From positions 1 to 64,000 of the forward strand of contig NZ_FCOL02000001.1 of the NCBI RefSeq assembly GCF_001544515.1: 64,000 bases of DNA, read 5' to 3'. The notes below the pieces were generated by a model. The model was not told where the DNA came from and did not search any database. It saw nothing but the letters and a program-made list of their open reading frames with translations. Of this stretch, positions 26,049 to 34,448 are shown piece after piece (position 1 is the stretch's first letter; each line of letters opens with the position of its first letter). Position numbers and translations under genes: made by a program. The DNA is from Caballeronia terrestris (GTDB lineage Bacteria; Pseudomonadota; Gammaproteobacteria; Burkholderiales; Burkholderiaceae).

Positions 26049-27527
26049 TCAGGCCGTCTGCTCCTCCGCGGCCTTGAGCTTGTTGACGAGCGCGACGTAT
26101 TCAGCCATCGCCTGCTCGCGCGGCACGCCGCGTCGCGCAAGCCATGCGTCGTATTTCGCGCGGCCGACCATGTCCATCATGCCGGGCCGCTCGCCCGCGA
26201 CATCGCCGCTGCTCGCCTGTTTGAACAACGCGTAGAGCGCAAGCAGCGTGTCGTTGTCGGGCGCACGGCGCAAGGTCTTCGACAACGCCGCCGCAGCCTC
26301 GAACGCGCGCTCGGCCGGGCTCGGTCCGTCGGCGGCGGGCGCGCCGCCGAAATGCGCGTCCTCGATGCTCACGTCGTCCGGGAACCAGCGCGCTTCCAAT
26401 AGCCGCCCCTGCCGCAAAGCGAACGCCAGCACGCCTTGCGACGCGAGCGCGCCCGCGCGCAGCGTCGCGGGCACCACCGCCATCCCCGCGTTCAGTACCG
26501 GCGCGCCGAACGCCGAAAAAGAAACGCCCTCAGCCGTCCACCTGAGGAGCCGCACGCGGCCCTTCGTCCCGCGAAACGCCCCGCTCGTGCAGTTCGCCCC
26601 CGGCTGGAACCACGCGAAATCCGGAATGCCGCGCGCAAAGAGTGCCGCGAAATCGCCGCGTTCGAGATCGGCCTGCGCGCCCGAGAGCAAATCGCGGATC
26701 TGCTCGGCGCTCATGCGCGCGTCGTCGCTTGCCATGCCGAGCGACGCGCCCAGACTCACTTCGAAGAACTCAAGCACATTCTTCGCGACGATCTCGCGAT
26801 CGTTATCGACGCACACCATGTGATAACTGTCTTCGAGCACGATCATGCGCGCCTGTCCCGCACGCTTGCCGCCGCCGATACGCTCGACCAGAAAATTCGC
26901 CGAACGCAGACTGGTCAGCTCGTCCTGCCGCGCGTGCACGACGAGCGTCGGGCACGTGATTCGTTCGAGGCCCGTCATCACGAAGCCGCGCAGGCGATCG
27001 ACTTCGCGGATGCACGCGAGCGGCACCCAGCGGTAATGAAAATTCTCGCCGCGCGCGAACTTCGCCTTCACGATCTCGCGAAGCTGCTCGTTTTTGATGC
27101 CGTAAGGCTCCTCCTCTTCCACCTTCATGCGCTCGGGCACGCCGGGTACGCGATACAGGAGCGGGCGCAGGCTGCGATACCACGGCGTCGCCCAGCCGTC
27201 GATGTAGACCGGCGGCGCCAGCGCGACGAGGCGCCCCTTCGCGTGCTTCTCGCGCTTGACGGTCTCCACCGCGAGCAGCGCGCCCATGCACATGCCCATA
27301 ACGTGCAGCACTTCATGCTGGTCGACGACCTCGCGATACTTCACACGTACCGCTTCGAGCCAGTCCTCGGCATGCACGCCCGCGAGGTCTTCGGGCTGCG
27401 TGCCGTGGCCCGGCAAGGTCAGCGAATGCGTGACGAAGCCGGCATTCTTCAGGCGCTTGTGCATCGAGCCCAAGTCGTACTGCGTGCCGCCCAGCCCGTG
27501 GATGAGGAAGACGCCCGGCTCAGCCAT
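26049..27527 (-). CDS. Three-domain protein: alpha/beta hydrolase, NTF2-like region, acyl-CoA-binding domain
   Basis: The 492-residue protein begins with an alpha/beta hydrolase: HGLGG oxyanion loop at 10-14 and a nucleophile elbow GMCMG (78-82) that places Cys80 where serine hydrolases have Ser. Candidate Asp202 (ARQDEL) and His236 (DSYHM) complete a triad. Residues about 275-390 look like an NTF2/SnoaL-type fold, by inference only. Residues 404-486 are an acyl-CoA-binding domain: LYALFKQASSGDV (431-443), ERPGM (446-450) and KYDAWLARRG (458-467) match ACBP landmarks. Together they suggest an enzyme that takes acyl groups from acyl-CoA, for example a thioesterase or acyltransferase. It overlaps the upstream MASE1 gene by 8 bases, so the two are coupled. 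Confidence 0.82.
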   Translation of the reverse strand: MAEPGVFLIHGLGGTQYDLGSMHKRLKNAGFVTHSLTLPGHGTQPEDLAGVHAEDWLEAVRVKYREVVDQHEVLHVMGMCMGALLAVETVKREKHAKGRLVALAPPVYIDGWATPWYRSLRPLLYRVPGVPERMKVEEEEPYGIKNEQLREIVKAKFARGENFHYRWVPLACIREVDRLRGFVMTGLERITCPTLVVHARQDELTSLRSANFLVERIGGGKRAGQARMIVLEDSYHMVCVDNDREIVAKNVLEFFEVSLGASLGMASDDARMSAEQIRDLLSGAQADLERGDFAALFARGIPDFAWFQPGANCTSGAFRGTKGRVRLLRWTAEGVSFSAFGAPVLNAGMAVVPATLRAGALASQGVLAFALRQGRLLEARWFPDDVSIEDAHFGGAPAADGPSPAERAFEAAAALSKTLRRAPDNDTLLALYALFKQASSGDVAGERPGMMDMVGRAKYDAWLARRGVPREQAMAEYVALVNKLKAAEEQTA

Positions 27528-28794
27528 GCGCGCTCTCCCGCGCGGCCGTGCGCAGGAGCGCGGCCACCTGCTCGACCTGCCCGTCGGCACCGCGGATGCC
27601 CGCGAGCCGTTCGTGCACACGCACGGCGCGGCCATCGGGCAGACGTACCGCGTAGTCCTGCTCGCTCGTCGGCGCGTCGCCCCGCGCGACGGCGCTCCAC
27701 GTCGCCTGCACGATGCCGCGCTCGGCCACGTCGATGCGGTCGAGCCACTCGTCGAGACTGTTAACGCCGTGCACCGCCGGACCGAGCACCGCTGCCGCGC
27801 CTTCGCCCCACGTCGCGCGGCCGGTGACGGCGTCGTATTCGACGCTCGCGACGCCGACCGCCTCCAGCGTGCGCGCGTAGCGCAGGCGCCAGCCGCGGGC
27901 ATCGTCGAGCGCCTGGCGACGGCCCTCCGACAGCGCGCGCCCGAAGATCAGCACGACCGCCCACACGATGACGAAACCCTGCACCTCGACCACCGCCTCG
28001 CCCGGAAAATCCTCGATGACGTTGAACGGACCGCCGCCCTGCGCGCTGCGATAGATGATGAGCACGCAGCCGAGCAGCGTCGCGAGCGCGCCGCCGCGCG
28101 CGCCCCACAGGAGCGCGGTGGCGAGCAGGAACGGCATCGGAACGTAGGCGAGGGTTGCGGCGAGTCCGGCGAAGCGCTCGACGCTGTTGCCGGAGAACAC
28201 GATCAGCACGGCAGCGATGAACGCAAGGAAAGCGAGCGCGCCGCCAGCGAACTGCGGCATCGTCATGCCGCCGGAGCGCCGGATGCGAAAGCCGCGAAAC
28301 GCGACGACGAGCGGCGCGACGAGCAACAGGCCCACGGCGGTGGAGAATGTCCAGACGCGCCATTCGATCGCGAGATGCGCGCCCGGACGCAGCCAGCGCC
28401 ACAGCTCGACCGCCATCAGTCCGCCGAGCACCGAAGCGACGAGCGCGCCCGCGATCAGCAATCCCGCGCCGGCCGGGCCTTGCGGGTCGTGGCGCCCGAG
28501 CGTCGCAATCCACGCGCCCACGGCCATGCTGATCACCTCGATGCCGCCAAACACAAGCGCCGCCGGCACGCCGAGCGCGTGCGAAACCATGCCCCAGATC
28601 ACCGACGCGACACCCGCGCCCGCGAGGATCGCCGGCCACGACCAGCGCGCGCCGACGATGAGCGCCGAGTAAGTGACGCCGCTTGCGAGCCACACGGGAG
28701 TCGTCTCGGTCGCGGCATCCGCGAGCGATCGCGAGACGAACGCCGCCACTAACAACAGCATGCCTACCAATACGGCAAGACGAAGTTGTTGCAT
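27520..28794 (-). CDS. MASE1-type membrane sensor without output domain
   Basis: The 424-residue protein has about eight membrane segments over residues 5-295 in the pattern of a MASE1 sensor domain (TPVWLASGVTYSALIVGARWSWPAILAGA region; WRVWTFSTAVGLLLVAPLV). A cytoplasmic PAS-like segment follows (about 310-420: LEAVGVASVEYDAVTGRATWG, then VRLPDGRAVRVHERLAGIRGADG). MASE1 proteins normally end in a histidine kinase, GGDEF or EAL domain; none is present here and the frame ends normally. It overlaps the hydrolase/ACBP gene by 8 bases. AAGGGG precedes the ATG at 28794. It may signal through a partner protein or be a remnant that kept its sensory part. Confidence 0.78.
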   Translation of the reverse strand: MQQLRLAVLVGMLLLVAAFVSRSLADAATETTPVWLASGVTYSALIVGARWSWPAILAGAGVASVIWGMVSHALGVPAALVFGGIEVISMAVGAWIATLGRHDPQGPAGAGLLIAGALVASVLGGLMAVELWRWLRPGAHLAIEWRVWTFSTAVGLLLVAPLVVAFRGFRIRRSGGMTMPQFAGGALAFLAFIAAVLIVFSGNSVERFAGLAATLAYVPMPFLLATALLWGARGGALATLLGCVLIIYRSAQGGGPFNVIEDFPGEAVVEVQGFVIVWAVVLIFGRALSEGRRQALDDARGWRLRYARTLEAVGVASVEYDAVTGRATWGEGAAAVLGPAVHGVNSLDEWLDRIDVAERGIVQATWSAVARGDAPTSEQDYAVRLPDGRAVRVHERLAGIRGADGQVEQVAALLRTAARESAHG

Positions 28795-29018
28795 CGGTTT
28801 CCCCTTGGATGTCTCGCGCAGCATAGCGTGCGGTGGTCATCGCAGGCAACGGGCGTCGCGCCATGCGATTGGTGCGATTTGGCGAATTGTGATTCCATCT
28901 GATGAGGGTTTATACCGAGCCGCGCGACGCCTAGACTTGCCTTCATCGACGCAGCTACGGAAAACACGCAACACGATCCGACGCCCCGTTTTCACAATCG
29001 AATATTCGGAGGTTCATC

Positions 29019-29339
29019 ATGTTCAAGGCACTCATCCCCGCAGTCGTACTCGCTGCCGCACTCGCCGCTCCCACGTTCGCGAACGCACAGGACAACGGTC
29101 CCGTGACGCGTGCGCAGGTCAAGGCGGAACTGATCCAACTGGAACGCGCGGGCTATAGCCCGGCAAGCGATCGCGCCACCTATCCCGCGAACCTGCAAGC
29201 GGCTCAACGCCGTGTCGATGCGCAGAATGGCGTGGCGGCGGCGTCGTATGGTGCGTCGGTGGAAGGAAGCTCGGCTTCGGGCAACGGATCGGCGCGCGGT
29301 TTCGGCGCGGTAAATCCGGTGGACTACAGCCACTCGTAA
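29019..29339 (+). CDS. DUF4148 family exported protein
   Basis: The 106-residue precursor has a signal peptide (hydrophobic 5-20, probable cut after ANA near 23). The DUF4148 core reads VTRAQVKAELIQLERAGYSP then ATYPANLQAAQRRVDAQ (about 30-70), followed by a Gly/Ser-rich tail. The core is shared with the protein at 14105, but the tails differ. GGAGG is ideally placed before the ATG. The gene ends in a strong terminator. The family's role is unknown; envelope or stress roles have been suggested by its frequent induction. Confidence 0.88.
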   Translation: MFKALIPAVVLAAALAAPTFANAQDNGPVTRAQVKAELIQLERAGYSPASDRATYPANLQAAQRRVDAQNGVAAASYGASVEGSSASGNGSARGFGAVNPVDYSHS

Positions 29340-29360
29340 TCGCTTGGGTCAGCAACGCGA

Positions 29361-29396
29361 AACGCCCCAAACCGTATGACGGTTTGGGGCGTTTTT
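29361..29396 (+). terminator. Rho-independent terminator of DUF4148 gene
   Basis: A perfect 14-bp stem (29361-29374 with 29380-29393) around a TATGA loop is followed by TTT, 22 bases after the stop codon. The A-rich start of the stem lets it work in both directions, so it may also serve the convergent FixJ-like gene. Confidence 0.9.
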
Positions 29397-29440
29397 CCAT
29401 CCGAGCGAGGATAGGTCGTCGGGTTGATTGATAGCGAAGT

Positions 29441-30109
29441 TCAAGCCCGCGACGCACGCGGCCCAGAGTCCACCGGCAACCGCACCCCGAGCGCTTCGGC
29501 TTTCTTTACGAAATCAGCAAGCGAGCGAGCCCCCATCTTGCGCATCGCCTGCCCGCGATGAATCTTCACGGTGATCTCGCTCAGGTTCAATTCGCCCGCG
29601 ATCTGCTTGTTCATGAGCCCCGATACAACAAACGCCATGACTTCGCGTTCGCGCGGCGTCAGCGACTCGTAGCAGCGCCGCAAATCGGCCACCGACCGGT
29701 TCGCTTCGCGCCGCTCCTCGTCGCTCTTCAGCGCGTGCGCGACGGCATCGAGCATGTCCTGATCGCGAAACGGCTTGGCAAGGAAATCCTTTGCGCCGGC
29801 CTTCATCGCCTTCACGGTCATTGCGATGTCGCCGTGCGCCGTCATGAAGACGATCGGCAGGCCAAGCTGGCTCGCCGCGATCTGTTCCTGCACGGCAAGG
29901 CCGCTCTGCCCCTTCAGGCGCACGTCGAGGATCAGGCAACTCGGCATGTCCGGCATGTCGAACGCGAGGAACTCCTGCGCCGAGGCGAACGTCTCGACGC
30001 TCAGGCCCACGGAACGCAGCAGCGTGCTGACGGCCTGGCGCATCGATTCGTCGTCGTCCACGACGTAGACGATGGCGTTGCCCGCATTGCCCACCAGGTC
30101 ACTGCTCAT
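29441..30109 (-). CDS. FixJ/NarL-type two-component response regulator
   Basis: The 222-residue protein joins a receiver domain (about 12-128; acidic pocket DDDE at 18-21, phosphorylatable Asp in LDVRLKG, Thr in MTAHGD, Lys in AKPFRD) to a LuxR-type helix-turn-helix (LTPREREVMAFVVSGLMNKQ, then IAGELNLSEITVKIHRG). It is of the FixJ/TodT/StyR type. Its start overlaps the end of the histidine kinase gene by 11 bases, so the two are a coupled pair. The target promoters cannot be read from the sequence. Confidence 0.93.
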   Translation of the reverse strand: MSSDLVGNAGNAIVYVVDDDESMRQAVSTLLRSVGLSVETFASAQEFLAFDMPDMPSCLILDVRLKGQSGLAVQEQIAASQLGLPIVFMTAHGDIAMTVKAMKAGAKDFLAKPFRDQDMLDAVAHALKSDEERREANRSVADLRRCYESLTPREREVMAFVVSGLMNKQIAGELNLSEITVKIHRGQAMRKMGARSLADFVKKAEALGVRLPVDSGPRASRA

Positions 30110-31643
30110 GGCTTTCCCCCTCCTCGACGGGCAGGATGAACTGCAGCACCGCGCCGCCCTCTTCCGGCGACTCGGCCCAGATACGGCCGCCGTGCGCCTC
30201 CACGATCGAACGGCAGATCGACAATCCCATGCCCATGCCCTCGGCTTTGGTCGTAAAGAATGCGTTGAAGAGGCGGCTCACGTTGTCCTGGCTGATGCCG
30301 GCGCCCGAGTCCTGCACCATGACCTGCGCGTTGCCGGCGTCGTAGCGGCGCGTCGCGATCCGCACGCGGCGCGGGCCGGCGACGTCGCCCATCGCCTGCA
30401 CGCCGTTCATAATAAGGTTGATCAGCACCTGCTGCAGTTGCACGCGATCGCAGCTCACCGTCGGCGACGGCGACGCCAGTTCGATCCGCATGGCCACGCG
30501 ATGCCGCTCCAGTTCGCGCCGCACGAGTTCGATCGACTCCACCACGATCTCGTTCAAATCGAGTTTAGCCGGAAGCGGGTCGCGCTTTTTCGCCATCGAC
30601 CGGATCTGCTTGATCACGTCGCTCGCGCGCTTCGCGTCGCGGATCATCTGCGCGATCGACTGCTTCGCCTCCGCGAGATCGGGCGTCGGACGGTTCAGCC
30701 AGCGCAGCGACGCATCGCCGCACGTGACGATCGCCGCGATCGGCTGCGTGACTTCGTGCGCGATCGATGCGGCAAGTTCGCCGAGCATCGTGATACGCGT
30801 GACGTGCGCGAGTTCGGCGGTCGAGCGGGCGAGCGCTTCCTGCGCGCACTTGGTCTCGGTGACGTCCATCAGCGCGCCGACATATTCGAGCCCGCCCGCT
30901 TGCGGCGACGCGAGATGCGCGACGTAATGCACGTTCTTGACGCTGCCGTCCGGCATCAGGAGCCGGTGTTCGACCTCGACGAGCGGTGCGCCGGCAAGCG
31001 CCTGTTCATGCGCGCCGCGCACGAGGGCCATATCGTCGGGATGGGCGCGCGCGAGGATCGCATCGATCGACGGCACGACGTCGCGCCCGTAGTCGAAGAT
31101 GCGATACGCCTCGTCGGACCACCACATCACGCCGCTCGGCAGGCTGGTCGCGATGCTGCCGGTGCGGCTCAGGCGCTGCGCATCGAGCAGGAACGCCTCG
31201 CTGCGTTCGAGCGCGTATTCCGCCTGCTTACGCTCCTCGACTTGCTCGTGCAGTGTCGCGGTGGCAGCCAGGTTGCGCAGCGAGAGGATGGCGGTCGTCA
31301 CGATCGCGAGCAGGCTGACGCCGCAGCGTGCGAGCGCACCGTTCGTGTAGTGCACGTCGTGCGACAACACGAAGCCGATGAGCGTCAGCGCGATGCACCC
31401 CCACGCGACGGCGATCGTCGCGCGCCGGCTGCCCGTAGATGCAACCAGCAGCACCACGACGACGTAAAACACCGCGATCGCGATGTCGAGCGTCGGCAGC
31501 GAGTCGATCACGAACACCACGAGCGCGATCACGGCGGCGAGCCCGAACAGCACGCGGACGTCACGATGCACGGCGCGGGCGGCGGGCGGGCGATCTTTCA
31601 TCACGATCGCTTCAGCGAGTCGTCTAGCGGAGAACGATGGCAC
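30099..31643 (-). CDS. PAS-containing sensor histidine kinase
   Basis: The 514-residue protein (500 if translation starts at the second Met, 31601) has four hydrophobic segments over about 30-130, a coiled linker (LHEQVEERKQAEYALERSEAF), a PAS fold (about 165-285) and a kinase core. The phosphoacceptor His is in SIAHEVTQPIAAI. ATP-binding boxes include NLIMNGVQAM, DSGAGI, FTTKAEGMGMGL and a final VLQFILPV. The architecture is that of FixL/TodS-like kinases with a membrane region but no haem-binding PAS signature that I can identify. It is followed directly by its FixJ-type partner, and a single-domain receiver gene lies 180 bases upstream. Confidence 0.92.
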   Translation of the reverse strand: MPSFSARRLAEAIVMKDRPPAARAVHRDVRVLFGLAAVIALVVFVIDSLPTLDIAIAVFYVVVVLLVASTGSRRATIAVAWGCIALTLIGFVLSHDVHYTNGALARCGVSLLAIVTTAILSLRNLAATATLHEQVEERKQAEYALERSEAFLLDAQRLSRTGSIATSLPSGVMWWSDEAYRIFDYGRDVVPSIDAILARAHPDDMALVRGAHEQALAGAPLVEVEHRLLMPDGSVKNVHYVAHLASPQAGGLEYVGALMDVTETKCAQEALARSTAELAHVTRITMLGELAASIAHEVTQPIAAIVTCGDASLRWLNRPTPDLAEAKQSIAQMIRDAKRASDVIKQIRSMAKKRDPLPAKLDLNEIVVESIELVRRELERHRVAMRIELASPSPTVSCDRVQLQQVLINLIMNGVQAMGDVAGPRRVRIATRRYDAGNAQVMVQDSGAGISQDNVSRLFNAFFTTKAEGMGMGLSICRSIVEAHGGRIWAESPEEGGAVLQFILPVEEGESHEQ

Positions 31644-31823
31644 GATGGGTCGAGGACATAGGCGGTTGGAAGACGTTGGTTAGACGAATACCGGACGCCT
31701 GTTCGCCGGAATCGCCGTCATCGCAGACAAGATTCAAGCAGCGGCGGCCGATGCTTTCAAATGCCTGAAACTATGCGCGATCCTGCTTCGCCCGGGTACT
31801 GATTTTTCCTGAAACTTCGATCG

Positions 31824-32186
31824 TTAGCGCAGTTTCTCCAGACATTGGGATACGACGGCGCCATCCACCGGCTTGCTGAGCAGGCACACGGCGCCGCCTT
31901 CCAGCGCCTGCCTGCGCACCGATTCCGACGCGAACGCCGTGATGAAGACGATCGGCAGCGCATGGCCCATCTCGCGCAGCCGCTGCTGCATTTGCAGGCC
32001 GGTCATGCCGGGCATCTGGATGTCGGAGATGACGCAGGCCACTTCGTCCAGCCGGTTCGATTCCAGAAAGGATTCGGCGGACGCATAAATACAGACGTCC
32101 CAGCCGAGCGACCGGAGCAGACTGGAAGTCGCGACGCGAACGGATTCGTCATCATCGACCACGGAAACTAATGAACGGGTATGCAA
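31824..32186 (-). CDS. Single-domain response regulator
   Basis: The 120-residue protein is only a CheY-like receiver: acidic pocket DDDE at 11-14, phospho-Asp in VISDIQMPG, Thr in ITAFAS and Lys in LSKPVDG. There is no output domain. It lies 180 bases upstream of the histidine kinase on the same strand and its receiver resembles that of the FixJ-type regulator, so it may act as a phosphate sink or adaptor for the same kinase. The first codon appears to be TTG at 32186; no ATG gives a complete receiver. Confidence 0.85.
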   Translation of the reverse strand: MHTRSLVSVVDDDESVRVATSSLLRSLGWDVCIYASAESFLESNRLDEVACVISDIQMPGMTGLQMQQRLREMGHALPIVFITAFASESVRRQALEGGAVCLLSKPVDGAVVSQCLEKLR

Positions 32187-32459
32187 GCGCGTGTCCTCGA
32201 CCGTACGTAAATGTGGGCGGGTGTAAAGGGCTGGCTCACCGCTCGGTTAACCCCATGTTAGGGGCAAAGGGCACGCGGGGAAATCATATGTGGGTATAGG
32301 TGGGCAACAGGTGGTTGCCGTGGGTGCGGTGCTTGAGGCGGCCTTCGACGGCTGCTGCGTAAGGCGCATTGCAGCCAGTCAATCGCATGCGGGACGCAGC
32401 GGACATCAGACCTGACCGCCCGCGCGAAGGGGCGTCAGGCGTGGGTCGTGCAACCCCTG

Positions 32460-34214
32460 TCACTGCGTCGTTTTGGCGCGGTTCATGGCGGAGACATCCG
32501 CGACCGTTTCATCCTCACGCGCCTTGGCAAGCGCGATCCCCGCGAGATAACCGAACGTCATCGCCGGCCCGAGCGTGATGCCGCCACTCGGATAGCAGCC
32601 ACCCATCATGCTCGCCGCGTCGTTGCCGACTGCGTAGAGGCCGCGAATCGGCGTATGCGCTTCGTCGAGCACGCGCGATTGCGCATCGGTCGAAAGGCCC
32701 GCGAAGGTGCCGAGACTCCCGGGCAGCAGCTTGACCGCATAGAACGGCCCATCGACGATCGGTGCAACGCACGGGTTCGGCCCGTGTTGCGCGTCGCCCT
32801 GCACGCGGTTGTAGGGCGTCGAACCCTTGTGGAATTGCGGATCGAAGCCGTCCTTCGCGTAACCGTTGTACGCCGCGACCGTTTCCGCGAGCCCTTGCGG
32901 ATCGATGCCGCATTGCGTCGCGAGTTCGTGCAGCGTGTTCGCCTGCTTCAAATAGCCGGAACGCCGATACGGACCGACGGGAAACGGAAACGGCTTCGAA
33001 AACCCGAGTCCGTAGCGCCGCTGAAAGCGATGATCGCAGACGAGCCACGCGCACACCTCCTCGCCCGGCTGTGTCGTGCCGATGAGCGCGCCCATGAAGT
33101 CGTGATACGACGACGCCTCGTTGACGAAGCGCTTGCCACCGCGCGTCACGGCGATCACGCCTGGCTTCGCGCGCTCGATCAGATGCGGGAACGCGGCTTC
33201 TGGCTGCCCCTTGCCCCTCGGCACGAGCGACACCGGCGCCCACGCGGCGGGCGTGTCGAGCGAGTCGTCGAAATGCGCGCCGATCGCTTCGCCCATGCGG
33301 ATGCCGTCGCCGGTGTTCGCGCGCGGCGCCGCCGACCAGTGCTCGCGCCCCGTCGGCGTATAAGCGAACGTCTGCGCGCGCCGCGCAGCGTCGTGCGGAT
33401 AACCGCCGCATGCGAGCACCACGCCCCGCGCCGCACGCACTTCATGCAGCACGCCTTCGATCTCGACGCGCGCACCCGTCGCTCGATCGCCATCGCGCAG
33501 GATCTCGACGGCCTTTGCCCGCGTGCGCAAATCGACGCCGCGATCCGCCGCCGATTTCAGCAGCCGCGCGATGAGCGCGTTGCCGTTGACGAGATGCATC
33601 GAGCGGCCGTAGCGCAGCTTGTGCCCCGCGAACGCTGCAAGACGCCGCGTCACGTGCCACGCCGAACGCAGCGAACGCGTCGCGTTGAAGAAATGCGCGA
33701 GGTCCTGTCCCGAGCCGATCGCCATGCCCTTGATCGTCACTTCGGCAAGCGGTGGGCGCAGCTTGTCGATCAGAGACCCGAGTTCGCGGCCATCGAACGG
33801 CATCGCGCACACCGAGCGGCCGCCCTTCGTCGCGCCGTTCGACGTATGGAAGTCGGGAATGCGATTGCCGTCGACGAAACGCATCGACGTGTTGCGCTCG
33901 AAGAACTCGATCATCTTCGGACCGTGTTCGAGCAGCGCATCGACCTTTTCGGCGTCGAACTGCGCGCCGAGCTCGTTGCGCAGATAGGTGCGCGGCGCGT
34001 CGATCTCCTCGACGATGCCAGCGCGCGTCGCGAGCGGATTGCGCGGAATCCACATCCAGCCGCCCGACCACGCGGTCGTGCCACCGAACACGTCTTCCTT
34101 TTCCGCGACCATGACGCGCAGGCCGCGCGTGGCGGCGGTCACGGCCGTCGACAGTCCGCCTGCGCCGGAGCCGAGCACCAGCACATCGCATTCGAGAATC
34201 GGTTCGAGCTTCAT
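32460..34214 (-). CDS. KstD-like FAD-dependent dehydrogenase (fumarate reductase/3-oxosteroid dehydrogenase superfamily)
   Basis: The 584-residue flavoprotein opens with the dinucleotide motif VLVLGSGAGGLSTA (11-24) and the GGTTAWSGG loop (44-52), and ends with a CYPSGGITLGPAMTFGYLAG segment. That arrangement is typical of flavin enzymes that desaturate ketones, such as 3-oxosteroid delta-1-dehydrogenase, or of fumarate reductase-like enzymes. No haem or Cys cluster is present. It is transcribed divergently from a shikimate-dehydrogenase-like gene across a region with a TGGAAT/ATTCCA palindrome. No sterol genes lie nearby, so I infer a cyclic ketone of hydroaromatic type as the substrate. This is inference from context and superfamily. 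Confidence 0.8.
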   Translation of the reverse strand: MKLEPILECDVLVLGSGAGGLSTAVTAATRGLRVMVAEKEDVFGGTTAWSGGWMWIPRNPLATRAGIVEEIDAPRTYLRNELGAQFDAEKVDALLEHGPKMIEFFERNTSMRFVDGNRIPDFHTSNGATKGGRSVCAMPFDGRELGSLIDKLRPPLAEVTIKGMAIGSGQDLAHFFNATRSLRSAWHVTRRLAAFAGHKLRYGRSMHLVNGNALIARLLKSAADRGVDLRTRAKAVEILRDGDRATGARVEIEGVLHEVRAARGVVLACGGYPHDAARRAQTFAYTPTGREHWSAAPRANTGDGIRMGEAIGAHFDDSLDTPAAWAPVSLVPRGKGQPEAAFPHLIERAKPGVIAVTRGGKRFVNEASSYHDFMGALIGTTQPGEEVCAWLVCDHRFQRRYGLGFSKPFPFPVGPYRRSGYLKQANTLHELATQCGIDPQGLAETVAAYNGYAKDGFDPQFHKGSTPYNRVQGDAQHGPNPCVAPIVDGPFYAVKLLPGSLGTFAGLSTDAQSRVLDEAHTPIRGLYAVGNDAASMMGGCYPSGGITLGPAMTFGYLAGIALAKAREDETVADVSAMNRAKTTQ

Positions 34215-34283
34215 TGGCTTGTTTGCCCTTCGGTTGATAGCGCCTCAAGGCACTTTCGATGTCTATGGATCTTTGTTTGTTTT

Positions 34284-34298
34284 TGGAATGCTATTCCA
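34284..34298. promoter_or_regulatory. Palindrome between divergent flavoprotein and SDH-like genes
   Basis: TGGAATGCTATTCCA is a perfect inverted repeat with a 3-base centre, followed by a further TGGAAT half at 34305. AATTGT/ACAATT arms occur at 34383-34399. These are candidate regulator sites in the 234-base divergent promoter region. Confidence 0.45.
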
Positions 34299-34448
34299 CA
34301 TATCTGGAATTTGCAACGCTAACGCTTGAAAACCGTCTGTTTTTAGATCGTGGTCGAAACGCCAAGAGCGGCGTTAGAATCAAATTGTTGAACACAATTC
34401 CAATTTCAACTAGAGTTCGTCTCAATACAAATCCTGGAGGCAAGACAC

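Noticed and set aside
30072-31661. Open frame of 529 codons opposite the sensor kinase
   Set aside because: Shadow of the kinase gene; His/Arg/Asp-rich without domains.
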